A DNA stretch of 64,000 bases from Aromatoleum aromaticum EbN1 (GCF_000025965.1 NC_006513.1:2542001-2606000); one strand, 5' to 3'. Counted from the stretch's first letter, positions 1 to 8,315 are shown. A program made the numbers and translations. Notes: generated by a model not told the origin, from the letters alone.

Positions 1-326
1 GCCCAGCTTAACCGAAACCGGCGGGAAACGGCGTCCGCATGCCGTCCAACCACCTCGACCATACGGTCATTGGTCAGAAACAGTACCGGTTTTCCGGTGT
101 TTTGCTCGGGAATTTCGAGTTGCAACAGGTTTTCGATGAGCCCCTCGCCATTTATGTCGGGCACAATGCGTATCTCGGCGCAACAAGTGCCTACGCCAGG
201 GAGCGCGGCATTTGCCTCCAGTGCGAGCACACGTATGCCCGCCTGACAAAGCGATCGCGCAATACCTAGACCGTGGGCACACAAGCCCACGACGACGGCG
301 TGCTGGGGGGCAGTCGGGCTCGGCAT
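1..326 (-). CDS. ATP-grasp-like protein, N-terminal part (runs off the window)
   Basis: Reading leftwards from an ATG at 324-326, an open frame continues without a stop to position 1, giving about 108 residues. The N-terminus has an alternating beta/alpha start (HAVVVGLCAHGLGIARSL) that looks like a Rossmann-like pre-ATP-grasp fold. Further on is a VLFLTNDRMV segment typical of carboxylate-amine ligase-like ATP-grasp proteins that accompany exosortase-A loci. The catalytic ATP-grasp part lies outside the window, so the substrate cannot be named. It is divergent from the carrier-protein operon at 441. An alternative is another Rossmann-type enzyme. Confidence 0.5.
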   Translation of the reverse strand, partial: MPSPTAPQHAVVVGLCAHGLGIARSLCQAGIRVLALEANAALPGVGTCCAEIRIVPDINGEGLIENLLQLEIPEQNTGKPVLFLTNDRMVEVVGRHADAVSRRFRLSW

Positions 327-440
327 GCTGGAGATCCAAAAGTATGTTCGCTATATTCTGTCACGAGAGCGACGAACGCACTTATTTTATGATTCTTGCA
401 GAAACGGGGGGTGTAACAACACCGCCCATTCAGGGAGCAG
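327..440. promoter_or_regulatory. Divergent promoter region
   Basis: This 114-bp stretch separates the leftward ATP-grasp-like gene from the rightward carrier-protein operon. It is locally AT-richer (around 345-400) than the flanking genes and ends with a purine-rich GGGAGC just before the ATG at 441. I could not assign -35/-10 boxes with confidence. Confidence 0.35.
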
Positions 441-692
441 ATGTTGGACATTCACGCAGAAGTTCTTGCCATTCTCGATGAAATTCTGAGCCTGCAAGGA
501 CGTGCGGCCGGCATGACGGCCGACACGCCCCTGCTTGGCGCCGTGCCCGAACTCGATTCGATGGCCGTGGTCGGTGTGATCGGCGCGATCGAAGAGCGCT
601 TCGACATCATTTTCGATGATGACGAAATCGACGGCCAAACCTTCGCCAGCGTTGGTTCGCTGGTCGAGGCGGTCAGCGCCAAGCTCACCTAA
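441..692 (+). CDS. Acyl carrier protein, exosortase-A locus type
   Basis: An 83-residue acidic carrier protein. The phosphopantetheine attachment site is Ser40 within ELDSMAVV, followed by the expected acidic helix (EERFDIIFDDDEI). The length matches stand-alone ACPs. It is the first gene of a tight rightward operon with hydrolase 2 (7 bp later) and hydrolase 1. A carrier protein in exactly this company is typical of PEP-CTERM/exosortase-A exopolysaccharide loci, where the acyl group carried is unknown. The start has a GGGAGC ribosome-binding sequence just upstream. The family is confident and the cargo is not. Confidence 0.85.
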   Translation: MLDIHAEVLAILDEILSLQGRAAGMTADTPLLGAVPELDSMAVVGVIGAIEERFDIIFDDDEIDGQTFASVGSLVEAVSAKLT

Positions 693-699
693 ACTGTCC

Positions 700-1530
700 A
701 TGTCGCCGAAACTGCACGCCTTCCATCTGCACGCACCGCACGGATTCCGATTCTGCGTCAGCAGGACGCCGGTAGCAGAGCGACCGCGCCATGGAGTGAT
801 CATCCATGTACCTGCTTTCGCGGAGGAGATGAACAAGGGGCGGCACATGGTCGCGCTGCAGGCGGACGCTTGGGCTCAGGAGGGGTGGACCGTGCTGCAG
901 ATCGATCTCGGCGGTTGCGGCGACAGCGAGGGCGATTTTGCGGCGGCAAGCTGGGATAGCTGGCTTGAGGACGTTCGCATCGCCCACGCATGGGGGACGG
1001 AGCAGGCGTGCGGACCGGTCTGGCTGTGGGGCCTGCGGCTCGGTGCACTGTTGGCTAGCGAGGCCGCGGCTCGTTATCGGCTCGAGTGCGGCTTGCTGCT
1101 TTGGCAGCCGGTAACGAGCGGCAAACAGCATCTCCAGCAGTTCCTGCGCCTGTGGAAAATGGCGCAGGTCATTGGCAAGGCAGGGGGAGACGACAAGCCG
1201 CCGCACGAGCGCCTGGCCGCAGGCGAAACGGTCGAGGTCGGCGGCTATGAAATCGCTCCAGCCCTGGCCCAGGGCATCGACGCTGCCCAACTCGCGGCGG
1301 TCGCGCCCCTTCACGGCGTGCATTGGTTCCAGGTGGGCCCTGCATGGGCGGCGACGCCCTCTCCGGCCTTCGAGCGTCTACGAGCCCAATGGGACGCGGC
1401 CGGGATTGAAGTGCAATATCACGCCGTCGTTGGCCCGCTATTCTGGCAGACACAGGAAATCGAGCTCGCGCAAGAGTTACTCGACAGGTCGCGCAAGGTG
1501 CCGGATGTTTCGGAGTTTGCCCGCGCATGA
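700..1530 (+). CDS. Exosortase A system-associated hydrolase 2 (alpha/beta hydrolase)
   Basis: A 276-residue alpha/beta-hydrolase-fold protein. An upstream in-frame ATG at 616 exists but would overlap the carrier-protein gene, so I chose 700, 7 bp after its stop. The strand-5/elbow motif reads WGLRLGA, with Arg113 where the nucleophilic Ser normally sits. The catalytic serine is therefore absent, or the site works differently. The VLQIDLGGCGDSEG segment fits the oxyanion/strand-4 region of this family. It sits between the ACP and hydrolase 1, with which it overlaps by 4 bp (ATGA). The family (TIGR03101-like) is known only by association with exosortase-A loci, and no reaction is established. 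Confidence 0.8.
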   Translation: MSPKLHAFHLHAPHGFRFCVSRTPVAERPRHGVIIHVPAFAEEMNKGRHMVALQADAWAQEGWTVLQIDLGGCGDSEGDFAAASWDSWLEDVRIAHAWGTEQACGPVWLWGLRLGALLASEAAARYRLECGLLLWQPVTSGKQHLQQFLRLWKMAQVIGKAGGDDKPPHERLAAGETVEVGGYEIAPALAQGIDAAQLAAVAPLHGVHWFQVGPAWAATPSPAFERLRAQWDAAGIEVQYHAVVGPLFWQTQEIELAQELLDRSRKVPDVSEFARA

Positions 1531-2438
1531 CCTCCCGCGAAATCCCTTTGGTGTTTTCCTGCGGCTCTGAACCCCTGATCGGTGTGCTGCACATCCCGAA
1601 CCGGCCCGCTCGGCTGGGCGTTATCGTGATCGTCGGGGGGCCTCAATATCGGGTTGGCAGTCACAGACAGTTCCTGCTTCTCGCGCGGGAACTGGCATCT
1701 GGCGGCTTTGCCTGTCTGCGCTTCGACTATCGGGGAATGGGCGACAGCGCGAGCAACTTGTGTACCTTCGAGGATGTGGATGCCGACATACATGCAGCGA
1801 TCGATGCGCTCCTCGAGGCCTGTCCCGAGCTTGAAGGGGTGGTGCTGTGGGGACTGTGCGACGGCGCCTCCGCCGCATTGATGTACGCTCCGCTGGATGC
1901 CCGTGTCAAAGGTATCGTGGCGTTGAACCCATGGGTGCGCACAGACGCATCGCTGGCAACTGCCCGACTGAATCATCACTACAAGCGGCAGATCCTTTCT
2001 GCGCACTTCTGGCGGCGGCTGTTGAGCGGCGAGGTACGTCTTGCGAGATCGCTCCTCGGCTTGGCCGATGCGATACGAAAAGCCGCGCGGCAGAAGGGGC
2101 GGGCCGCGAACCGCGCGCCGCAGTCGTTCCTTGAACGCATGAATGCAGGCTGCCAGCGGATGCAAGGCAAGGTGTTGTTCGTGCTGAGCGGTAACGATCT
2201 GACTGCACGCGAATTTGCCGATTTCTGCCATGCACGCCCGGAATGGCGGCGAGCATTGGAACCGGGGTTGAATTTCGTCGAAATTGAAGGCGCCGATCAT
2301 ACCTTTTCGACGCGCAAATGGAAGCGCAGCGTCGAAGGGGCGACGCTCAACTGGGTACGAAATTTGGTCGCTTCATCGGAAATGTTCGTCGGTGTCGAGA
2401 CGCTCGCACAGCCGGGCATTGTGGAACCACAGAGGTGA
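1527..2438 (+). CDS. Exosortase A system-associated hydrolase 1 (alpha/beta hydrolase)
   Basis: A 303-residue alpha/beta hydrolase. Core features are IVIVGGPQYR near residue 33, FDYRGMGDS near 66-74 (strand 4 and cap) and the elbow WGLCDGAS. In the elbow a Cys (C111) takes the nucleophile position of G-x-Nuc-x-G. A C-terminal GADHTF supplies the expected acid/His region. The start ATG overlaps the hydrolase 2 stop as ATGA, indicating translational coupling. A TGA then precedes the next ATG by 2 bp. Paired hydrolases 1 and 2 are markers of PEP-CTERM/exosortase-A exopolysaccharide clusters (TIGR03100-like). The substrate is unknown. Confidence 0.82.
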   Translation: MTSREIPLVFSCGSEPLIGVLHIPNRPARLGVIVIVGGPQYRVGSHRQFLLLARELASGGFACLRFDYRGMGDSASNLCTFEDVDADIHAAIDALLEACPELEGVVLWGLCDGASAALMYAPLDARVKGIVALNPWVRTDASLATARLNHHYKRQILSAHFWRRLLSGEVRLARSLLGLADAIRKAARQKGRAANRAPQSFLERMNAGCQRMQGKVLFVLSGNDLTAREFADFCHARPEWRRALEPGLNFVEIEGADHTFSTRKWKRSVEGATLNWVRNLVASSEMFVGVETLAQPGIVEPQR

Positions 2439-2440
2439 GC

Positions 2441-3385
2441 ATGAACATCCGCAATCTGGTGAGTGTCGTCATCCCCGCCTACAACGTCGGTCCGCATATT
2501 GTGGAAGCGATAGACAGTGTACTTCAGCAGAATTACCCGCATATCGAGTTGATTGTCGTTGACGACGGCTCCCAGGACGACACGGCCGATGTTGTTGCGA
2601 AGCGGTATCCGCAGGCGATTTTGATCCGCAAGGCGAACGGCGGTGCGGCTACTGCGCGCAATGCAGGCATTCGCGCAGCCCGCGGTGAGTTCATCGCCTT
2701 TCTCGATGCCGACGACATTTGGCTGCCTGGGAAGCTGCGAGCACAGGTCGAGTACCTAGGAGCCCGTGTGGACGTCAGTATGATCTGTACCGGCTTCTCG
2801 CACTGGACGTCCGACCGGAATGGCGTATTCCCCGATTTGTTGACCATGATTCCGGATCAGTCAGATGTTGCGCCCGGCGCTATCGATAGCGAGTTGTCTG
2901 GCTGGATCTACCATAAACTTCTATTGCACAATTTCGTCTGGACGACGACGGTGATGATGCGGCGCTCGCTGATAGACAGAATTGGTTTTTATGACGAGAA
3001 GTTCCGCCTCGGGCAGGATTATGAATATTTTCTCCGCGCTTCACGTGAAACAGAAGTGCACCGCCTGTCGCGGATCTACGCTCTATATAGGCACCACCCG
3101 GGCAGCGCTACCGCTCGTGGAAACGATTACAATTACGGTGCCTCCATCATGCTGCGTGCGAGAGATACCTGGGGGCTGGCAAGTCCCAATGGCGAGAGCA
3201 TTTCAGAAAGAGAATTTAGGGAGCGTGTTCACAAGATTCATTTCATGTCTGGTTATCGGTTGTATCAGCGAGGGAATCTGGCAACTGCGTTTGATGAATT
3301 CAAGCTGGCCGTGAAGGAGCGGCCCCTGCATCTGAAGTCCTGGGCTTATGCTGCATTGGCCGCTACTCGCGCGATTCTGCAGTAA
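2441..3385 (+). CDS. Family 2 glycosyltransferase
   Basis: A 314-residue GT-A fold glycosyltransferase. The N-terminus SVVIPAYNVGPHIVEAIDSV is the nucleotide-sugar binding start of GT2. VVDDGSQDDT and the FLDADDIW metal-binding DxD segment follow at about residues 42 and 90. There is no membrane segment, so it should act at the cytoplasmic face building a lipid-linked repeat unit. The start at 2441 has an AGAGGTGAG ribosome-binding site and lies 2 bp after hydrolase 1, in the same operon. The ISAs1 insertion begins 14 bp after its stop and separates it from the genes beyond. The sugar donor cannot be read from sequence. Confidence 0.88.
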   Translation: MNIRNLVSVVIPAYNVGPHIVEAIDSVLQQNYPHIELIVVDDGSQDDTADVVAKRYPQAILIRKANGGAATARNAGIRAARGEFIAFLDADDIWLPGKLRAQVEYLGARVDVSMICTGFSHWTSDRNGVFPDLLTMIPDQSDVAPGAIDSELSGWIYHKLLLHNFVWTTTVMMRRSLIDRIGFYDEKFRLGQDYEYFLRASRETEVHRLSRIYALYRHHPGSATARGNDYNYGASIMLRARDTWGLASPNGESISEREFRERVHKIHFMSGYRLYQRGNLATAFDEFKLAVKERPLHLKSWAYAALAATRAILQ

Positions 3386-3389
3386 GGGG

Positions 3390-3399
3390 CATTGCAGCC
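3390..3399. repeat. Target-site duplication, left copy
   Basis: The 10 bases cattgcagcc directly abut the left inverted repeat and are repeated exactly at 6218-6227. ISAs1 elements typically generate duplications of 8-10 bp. Confidence 0.9.
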
Positions 3400-3428
3400 C
3401 AGGGCAATCGCACCTAAAATGCATAACC
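3400..3428 (+). repeat. Left terminal inverted repeat of the ISAs1 element
   Basis: It begins CAGGGCAATCGCACC and ends CATAACC. Compared with the reverse complement of 6189-6217, the outer 15 bases differ at one position, the inner CATAACC is identical, and a 7-base middle block is not conserved. A CAGGG terminus is typical of ISAs1-family ends. Confidence 0.88.
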
Positions 3429-4991
3429 GGTACAGGTAAACCGTTTACGATCATGCGCTTAGCGAGCCCCTGTTCACAACGTCATATTTTGTGTAGCTTA
3501 CTGTCTTTTTGGGACTCCCATGAAGACAGGCCAGTTGATGCCCGTGAGCGAAGTGTTCGTGTCGGTACCCGACCCGCGCAGCAAGCGGCAGGCCAGGCAC
3601 GATCTGTCCGAGTTGCTGACGGTGGCGGTGTGCGCGGTGCTGTGCGGGGCGAACGATTTCGTGGATGTGGCGCTGTGGGGCAAGTCCAACCTGGCCTGGC
3701 TGCGCAAGTTCCTGAAGCTCAAGGCGGGCGTGCCCTCGCATGACACGTTCTGCCGGGTGCTCGCGATGATCGATCCCGCGGCCTTCGAGGCGGCCTTTTT
3801 GCGCTGGGTGGGCGTGCTGGTGCCGGCGCTGGCGCCGGACAGCGTGGTGGCCATCGATGGCAAGACCAGTCGGCGCAGTGGCGGCAAGGATACGTCGGGG
3901 CCGTTGCACATGGTCAGCGCCTTTGCCGCCGGGATGGGTCTGGTGCTGGGGCAGCGCGCCACCGATCAGAAGAGCAACGAGATAACAGCGATTCCCGAGT
4001 TGCTCGCCATGCTGGCGCTCGAAGGCACCATCGTCACGATCGATGCGATGGGCACCCAGGCAGCGATTGCCCGCACCATCCGTAGTCGTGGCGCAGACTA
4101 CGTGTTGTGCGTCAAAGACAACCCCCCCACGCTGACCGACTCGATTCTGCTCACCCTGGCCGGCGTGGCGGAAAAGATCGCGCCGGCTTCGCATTTCGAA
4201 GAACAAACCAAGGGCCACGGCCGTGTGGAGGTGCGCCGCTGCTGGGCCTATGATGCGGTCAGCCAGTTGTACAAGTCCGAGCAGTGGGCCGGGCTGCAAT
4301 CGTTTGCGCTCGTCGAGCGCGAACGCACCGTCGACGGCAAGACCAGCGTCGAGCGCCATTACTACATCAGTTCCCTGCCCGCAGATGCCGCCAGAATCGC
4401 GCAGGCCGTGCGCAGCCATTGGGCGGTCGAAAGTGTGCCGCAGGCACACAGCAAGGAAGTTCAGCATGAACCGACAAACTGTGTCGAAGCTGCACGGAAG
4501 ATGAGGGTAGGTCCCTCGGAGTCGGCTTTCAGGAGCGGGCTTCAAACCACCCCAAGCTGCTGCGGTCAAGAGCCGTCGGTGGTGAGCGTTGGGGTCAAAG
4601 CGTCGGGGACGTACCCCGAGCAGGTAAGGATCAGAGAGACGAACGAAAGTGAACCCTCGATGACGCGTCGTTATCCAAAGAATTGTCGTCAAAACCAGGG
4701 GCGTTTCCACTTCCTGGGACAAGCTTGCCGGGCACCTGATTACTGGGCAAGCGGCGGCCGGCGTATAGGGGGCGTGAAGCTGATCCAGGCTTCCGTGCGG
4801 AACTGCGGGAACCAGTCGTTGCGATGTCAAGGGAGAAGCACAAGTGGCAGAAACCACGAGGCGAGAGTACCGATGCGCAGCACTGGGACGGATCGACCCG
4901 TAGTAGTGGGGAAGGCCGGTAATGCGGCTGGAGCGAAGGGGTCGAGTCAAGCGGTTGCATTCGGCGTCCAACTGGCAACAGGAGGAGACGG

Positions 4992-5891
4992 ATGAGTGCA
5001 ACAACAAAACCATTTGCCATCGACAAGTGGCAGGTGTACGAAGCGTATCAAGCGGTCAAAGCCAATGCGGGCGCGGCCGGTGTGGATCAGCAGTCGATCG
5101 AGGCGTTCGAGCAGGATCTGAAGGGCAATCTCTACAAGATCTGGAATCGGATGTCCTCGGGAAGCTACTTTCCGCCGCCGGTCAAAGCGGTCGCCATTCC
5201 GAAGAAGAATGGTGGGGTGCGCATATTGGGCGTTCCGACGGTGGCCGATCGCGTGGCGCAGATGGTGGTCAAGCGGGTGATCGAGCCGGAACTCGAGGCG
5301 CGGTTTCTGCCGGACTCCTACGGGTATCGTCCCGGAAGATCGGCGTTGGAGGCCGTGGCGGTAACGCGTCAGCGTTGCTGGCAGTATCCCTGGGTGCTGG
5401 AATTCGATATCAAGGGCCTGTTCGACAACATCGACCACGTGCTGCTCCTTCGGGCGCTCAAGAAGCATGTCAAATGTGAGTGGGCCATGCTGTACATCAA
5501 GCGCTGGCTGACAGCGCCGCTGCAACATGCGGACGGAACCTTGGAGGAACGTACCAAGGGCACGCCACAGGGTGGTGTCGTCACGGCGATGCGGCAGAAG
5601 ACACGCAAACTGAACTATCGGAATCGAACAGACCTGAGTCTGGCAGACATTGCCCGCCTGCATAACCCGCTCCTCAGGGGTTGGCTGGAGTATTACGGGA
5701 AATTCTGTCGCTCGGCGATGTACCCCGTGCTGCGGCACTTCAACAAAACGTTGGTGGCATGGGCGATGAAGAAGTACAGACGGCTGAAGGGCCACAAGAT
5801 CCGCGCGGCTCGCTTTCTCGAAGGTCTCGCCGAGAAGCAGTCGTACCTCTTCGTGCACTGGCAACGAGGGATGGTCGGTGCGTTCGCTTGA
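4992..5891 (+). pseudogene. Group II intron reverse transcriptase/maturase with internal in-frame deletion
   Basis: The frame opens at an ATG preceded by AGGAGGAGACGG and encodes 299 residues. The first about 196 residues are a normal LtrA-type RT N-terminal half (RT0-RT4): GAAGVDQQSIE, PKKNGGVRILGVPTVADRV, FDIKGLFDNIDH (first catalytic Asp) and KGTPQGGV. The frame then jumps directly to the maturase X domain (NPLLRGWLEYYGKFCRSAMYP) at about residue 205. The segment that normally holds YADD and RT5-RT7 is missing, roughly 125 residues judged from the usual 420-residue length. The deletion preserves frame. Reverse transcription should be impossible. Whether the residual RT/X protein still helps splicing is unknown. 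Confidence 0.85.
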
Positions 5892-5894
5892 TGG

Positions 5895-5970
5895 GAGCGG
5901 TGTGAATCGAGAGGTTCACGCACCGTTCTGTGAGAGGCTGGGGGTGCGACTCCCCCGGCCTACTCGCCAT
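5895..5970 (+). ncRNA. Group II intron domains V and VI
   Basis: Domain V spans 5895-5928 (34 nt). Its lower stem GAGCGGTG pairs with CACCGTTC, the AGC catalytic triad is at 5896-5898, and a GAGA-type terminal loop closes the GTGAATC/GGTTCAC helix. Domain VI follows as a GAGAGGCTGGGGG / CCCCCGGCCTACTC hairpin with an unpaired A near its base, the candidate branch point. These are the ribozyme's active-site elements and both look intact. Confidence 0.85.
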
Positions 5971-6188
5971 CAGCTTCACTGGTCGCTCGATGTGCAGTTC
6001 AACGATGATCAGTCCCGTGTGCGCCGAGGCTATGCGGCCAACAACTTCGTGGTGCTGCGCCACATCGTACTGAACCTGCTGCGCCACAACACCACCCGCA
6101 AGGCCAGCATCAAGTCCAAGCGACTGCTCGCCTGCATGGAGGATGACTTTCGCGAAGAGTTACTCGGGCTGGCCATATGAGCGCCTCG

Positions 6189-6217
6189 GGTTATGACAAA
6201 ACGGTGCAATTGCCCTG
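6189..6217 (-). repeat. Right terminal inverted repeat of the ISAs1 element
   Basis: Read on the minus strand it begins CAGGGCAATTGCACC and ends CATAACC, mirroring 3400-3428. It starts 8 bp after the transposase stop codon. Confidence 0.88.
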
Positions 6218-6227
6218 CATTGCAGCC
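6218..6227. repeat. Target-site duplication, right copy
   Basis: An exact copy of the 10 bases at 3390-3399, immediately outside the right inverted repeat. Confidence 0.9.
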
Positions 6228-6270
6228 GCCATGCGGGCGCGTAGATTGTGCACTTGATGGTGAGGGGGCG

Positions 6271-7344
6271 ATGCAACGAACGAGTCGATTCCGATATCTG
6301 CTTCTGTTGGCGGTGCTGGTGGCGTGCCTTACCCTCGAGACTGCTTCTGCTCACGAATTCGAGCGGCTCTCGAATTCGACGCTGGGAAAAATCGCGTCAA
6401 AGCTGAAGCCGGGTGATTTTGTCGAGATTAACACCGAGCTTCCAGCAGGCATGGCAAGCCTTTCCGACCTGTTGCGTGTCCCAGTCGACGATGGCCGGCG
6501 GATGCTGATCGATCTCTGGACGGATTTAGCCCATTGGGATCCGAAACGTCATCGGACCTTTTTTATTGGGATCCGCAAGTACAAGAAATTCATTTCGTAC
6601 GATGCGGAGTCGAATGCGTGGCAAGTGCTGGGCTGGGAAGGCGAGCCTCCTCCGCAGCACGTGGAACTCGGGCACACATACGGTCGCACGGCACTGGACT
6701 CGACACGCGGCCACTATTATTGGCTCTCACCCGGTCAAATATTGAGCCGCTATTGGATCGACGAGGAGCGCTGGGAGGCCGTCCCCGGTGTAAAGATAGG
6801 CGGATACATCCCTATTGAGTGGCATGAGAAACTAGACATGCTTGTTGCGATTAACCGCGGCGGCAAGATGGTCGCTTTCAGCAAAGGTGAAACTAAGTCG
6901 ATTGGCGCGTCTGTCGTCGATGGCTATCATTCGGTCGGAAGTTATAACCGAACGCGCGGAGATATGTTATTCGCAGGTGGCAACGCTTCTCGTCGGAAGC
7001 TCGAGTTGATCGAAGCGGACGGTGATGTCCGCAGATTTAGAGACGCGCCGATTAATATCTCGGTCGCAAGAACAGCACTGTCTTATGACCCGAAGTCGGG
7101 CAACTATTTGTTTTTGCAGCGACAGGAGCGGCAGTTGCACGAGTTCAATCCTGATTTGGACGAATGGCGCCTTATAAGAGAATGGAGCGAGTCGGAGTGG
7201 CCGTTTGGGAAAGAGGGATCCTCTACCCCGGTGGTGATCGATGAACTGGGCGTAATATTCTGGCAATCTGAAATGGGGATTCGCGTTTACCGGCATAGAA
7301 GCGCCTTCGACAAGCCCGATCGCCGGCAATCGCTACCGAATTAG
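6271..7344 (+). CDS. Secreted protein of unknown function, exopolysaccharide locus
   Basis: A 357-residue protein that I do not recognise. I start it at 6271 because the earlier in-frame ATG at 6193 lies inside the IS inverted repeat, and because residue 1 onward gives a clean signal peptide (MQRTSRFRYLLLLAVLVACL, cleavage after about ETASA). The mature part has regularly spaced Trp/Tyr strand-like segments (YDAESNAWQVLG, DEERWEAVPG, FNPDLDEWRLI) that resemble beta-propeller or Kelch-like blades, about six in number. This is a structural guess. Codon use is less GC-biased than in the core genes. The next glycosyltransferase begins 23 bp later. It may be a periplasmic glycan-binding or glycan-modifying protein. 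Confidence 0.7.
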   Translation: MQRTSRFRYLLLLAVLVACLTLETASAHEFERLSNSTLGKIASKLKPGDFVEINTELPAGMASLSDLLRVPVDDGRRMLIDLWTDLAHWDPKRHRTFFIGIRKYKKFISYDAESNAWQVLGWEGEPPPQHVELGHTYGRTALDSTRGHYYWLSPGQILSRYWIDEERWEAVPGVKIGGYIPIEWHEKLDMLVAINRGGKMVAFSKGETKSIGASVVDGYHSVGSYNRTRGDMLFAGGNASRRKLELIEADGDVRRFRDAPINISVARTALSYDPKSGNYLFLQRQERQLHEFNPDLDEWRLIREWSESEWPFGKEGSSTPVVIDELGVIFWQSEMGIRVYRHRSAFDKPDRRQSLPN

Positions 7345-7367
7345 CGTCCGTGGAGCAGGAGCTAGCC

Positions 7368-8315
7368 ATGTTTGGTGTCGTCATCCCCTATTTTCAGCGG
7401 CGGAGCGGCGTGCTGGCGAGAACCCTGCAATCCGTCGCGCAACAGGACGTTGACGTGCCAGTATGCGTTGTGGTTGTGGACGACGCCTCTCCGGCTTCTG
7501 CGGAAGAAGAGGTCGGCAACGTCTGCTTTCCGAACAACTTCAGCGTTCGCATCATCAGGCAGGAGAATGCTGGACCGGGTGCGGCGAGAAATGCCGGGAT
7601 CGATGCGCTCGCTGACGTTGCCTATATTGCTTTTCTGGATTCAGATGATTGCTGGGAGCCCTATCATCTCAGTTCGGCCCTGCATGCCTTCGAGCACGGC
7701 TTCGACTACTATACTGCCGAAACTATGGATGGTGCATCGGGTTACCGGATGCACGCTAACCATTTCAGGGGGATGCTTCCTCTCAGATCCCATCCTTCCG
7801 CCCCTTGGGCGCAGGAGTTGATGCAGCCGCTTATCGATTTCACGGTTTGCGGGCCGATCTCGGGTTCGAGTACCTTCGTTGTGACGAAATCGTTGATCGG
7901 AGACACGAGGTTTCGTTGTGAACTCCGCACGGCCGGCGAGGATGGCTTATTCACGACTGAATTGGCAGCCAAGTCACCGAGGGTGATGATTTCAAGGCGA
8001 ACCGACACCGTTCTCGGCAAGGGTGTCAACATTTTCTCCGATGGCGACTGGGGTAGTGGTGCTTCCACACTGCGCGCGATCTACTTTCTTCGCTCGAGGC
8101 TGATGATGCGGCCGCTCGTGCAGCCGTTTCCGGTGGCACTCGACAAGGTCGACGCCCTGATTCGGCATGCGCGAAAGGAAGTGTGGAAAAGCGGGCTTGC
8201 GAATCTTCGTAGAGGGGGCTTTCCGTTGCGCGCGTTCGTAGAGGCCGTGCGCATGGACCCTCCACTACTTGGAGTTGGACCTGCCATATTTGCTGATGTG
8301 ATTCGCAGAAAATAG
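7368..8315 (+). CDS. Family 2 glycosyltransferase
   Basis: A 315-residue GT2 enzyme: FGVVIPYFQRRSGVLARTL at the N-terminus, VVDDASPAS near residue 37, NAGPGAARNAGID near 70 and the DxD-like FLDSDDCW near 90. I chose the ATG at 7368, which follows AGGAG by 5 nt, over an upstream GTG at 7350. There are no membrane segments. It probably adds one sugar to the lipid-linked repeat unit of this locus. It follows the secreted protein gene and precedes the asparagine-synthase-like gene in the same direction. Confidence 0.85.
   Translation: MFGVVIPYFQRRSGVLARTLQSVAQQDVDVPVCVVVVDDASPASAEEEVGNVCFPNNFSVRIIRQENAGPGAARNAGIDALADVAYIAFLDSDDCWEPYHLSSALHAFEHGFDYYTAETMDGASGYRMHANHFRGMLPLRSHPSAPWAQELMQPLIDFTVCGPISGSSTFVVTKSLIGDTRFRCELRTAGEDGLFTTELAAKSPRVMISRRTDTVLGKGVNIFSDGDWGSGASTLRAIYFLRSRLMMRPLVQPFPVALDKVDALIRHARKEVWKSGLANLRRGGFPLRAFVEAVRMDPPLLGVGPAIFADVIRRK

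Larger units (their letters stand above)
4435..5970 (+). mobile_element. Group II intron inserted in the ISAs1 transposase
   Basis: Boundaries were set by requiring an in-frame transposase. The 5' exon ends ...gtcgaaagt (4434), the intron starts GTGCC and ends ...CTCGCCAT (5970), and the 3' exon restarts with cag (5971). The start fits the GUGYG-type consensus only partly (GTGCC; GTGTG lies 2 nt earlier) and the end fits AY. The 1536-nt element has a long 5' non-coding part (domains I-III), a reverse-transcriptase reading frame in the domain IV position, and well-formed domains V and VI. It is several hundred bases shorter than an intact intron of this kind, because the ORF carries an internal deletion. 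The exact 5' boundary could shift by 2 nt. Confidence 0.85.
3520..6180 (+). pseudogene. ISAs1-family transposase, split by a group II intron (exons 3520-4434 and 5971-6180)
   Basis: Exon 1 gives 305 codons ending HWAVES. Exon 2 resumes in frame with QLHWSLDVQFNDDQSR and runs 69 residues to a TGA. The spliced product would be 374 residues, the normal ISAs1 length, with no stop or frameshift. Predicted DDE residues are the Asp in VVAIDGKTSR, the Asp in VTIDAMGTQ and the Glu of HWAVE (E304). The intron therefore sits one codon after the predicted catalytic Glu. Unspliced, the reading frame runs on into intron sequence and stops near 4995, giving a non-functional chimera. The gene is intact only if the intron can splice. 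Confidence 0.88.
3400..6217 (+). mobile_element. ISAs1-family insertion sequence carrying a group II intron
   Basis: A complete element of 2818 bp bounded by matching terminal inverted repeats and a perfect 10-bp target-site duplication (cattgcagcc at 3390-3399 and 6218-6227). Removing the intron (4435-5970) leaves 1282 bp, the usual size of an ISAs1 element. The single gene is an ISAs1 transposase, split by the intron. The IS sits between the glycosyltransferase at 2441 and the secreted-protein gene at 6271 and disrupts no coding frame. It may separate the downstream genes from the operon promoter. The identical duplications suggest the insertion is undisturbed and fairly recent. Confidence 0.92.

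Noticed and set aside
616-699. Upstream in-frame start for hydrolase 2
   Set aside because: It would overlap the carrier-protein gene by 77 bp and adds residues with no similarity to the hydrolase fold.
4433-4434. Intron 5' end at GTGTG (4433) instead of 4435
   Set aside because: It matches GUGYG better, but then the exons join out of frame unless the intron also ends at 5968 with CC. I kept the in-frame AY-ending solution and note the 2-nt uncertainty.
3451-5013. 520-residue minus-strand open frame across the IS
   Set aside because: It runs antisense to the transposase and intron. No transposase-like or RT-like motif in that direction.
6193-6270. Upstream start for the secreted protein gene
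   Set aside because: It falls in the IS right inverted repeat and would bury the signal peptide.
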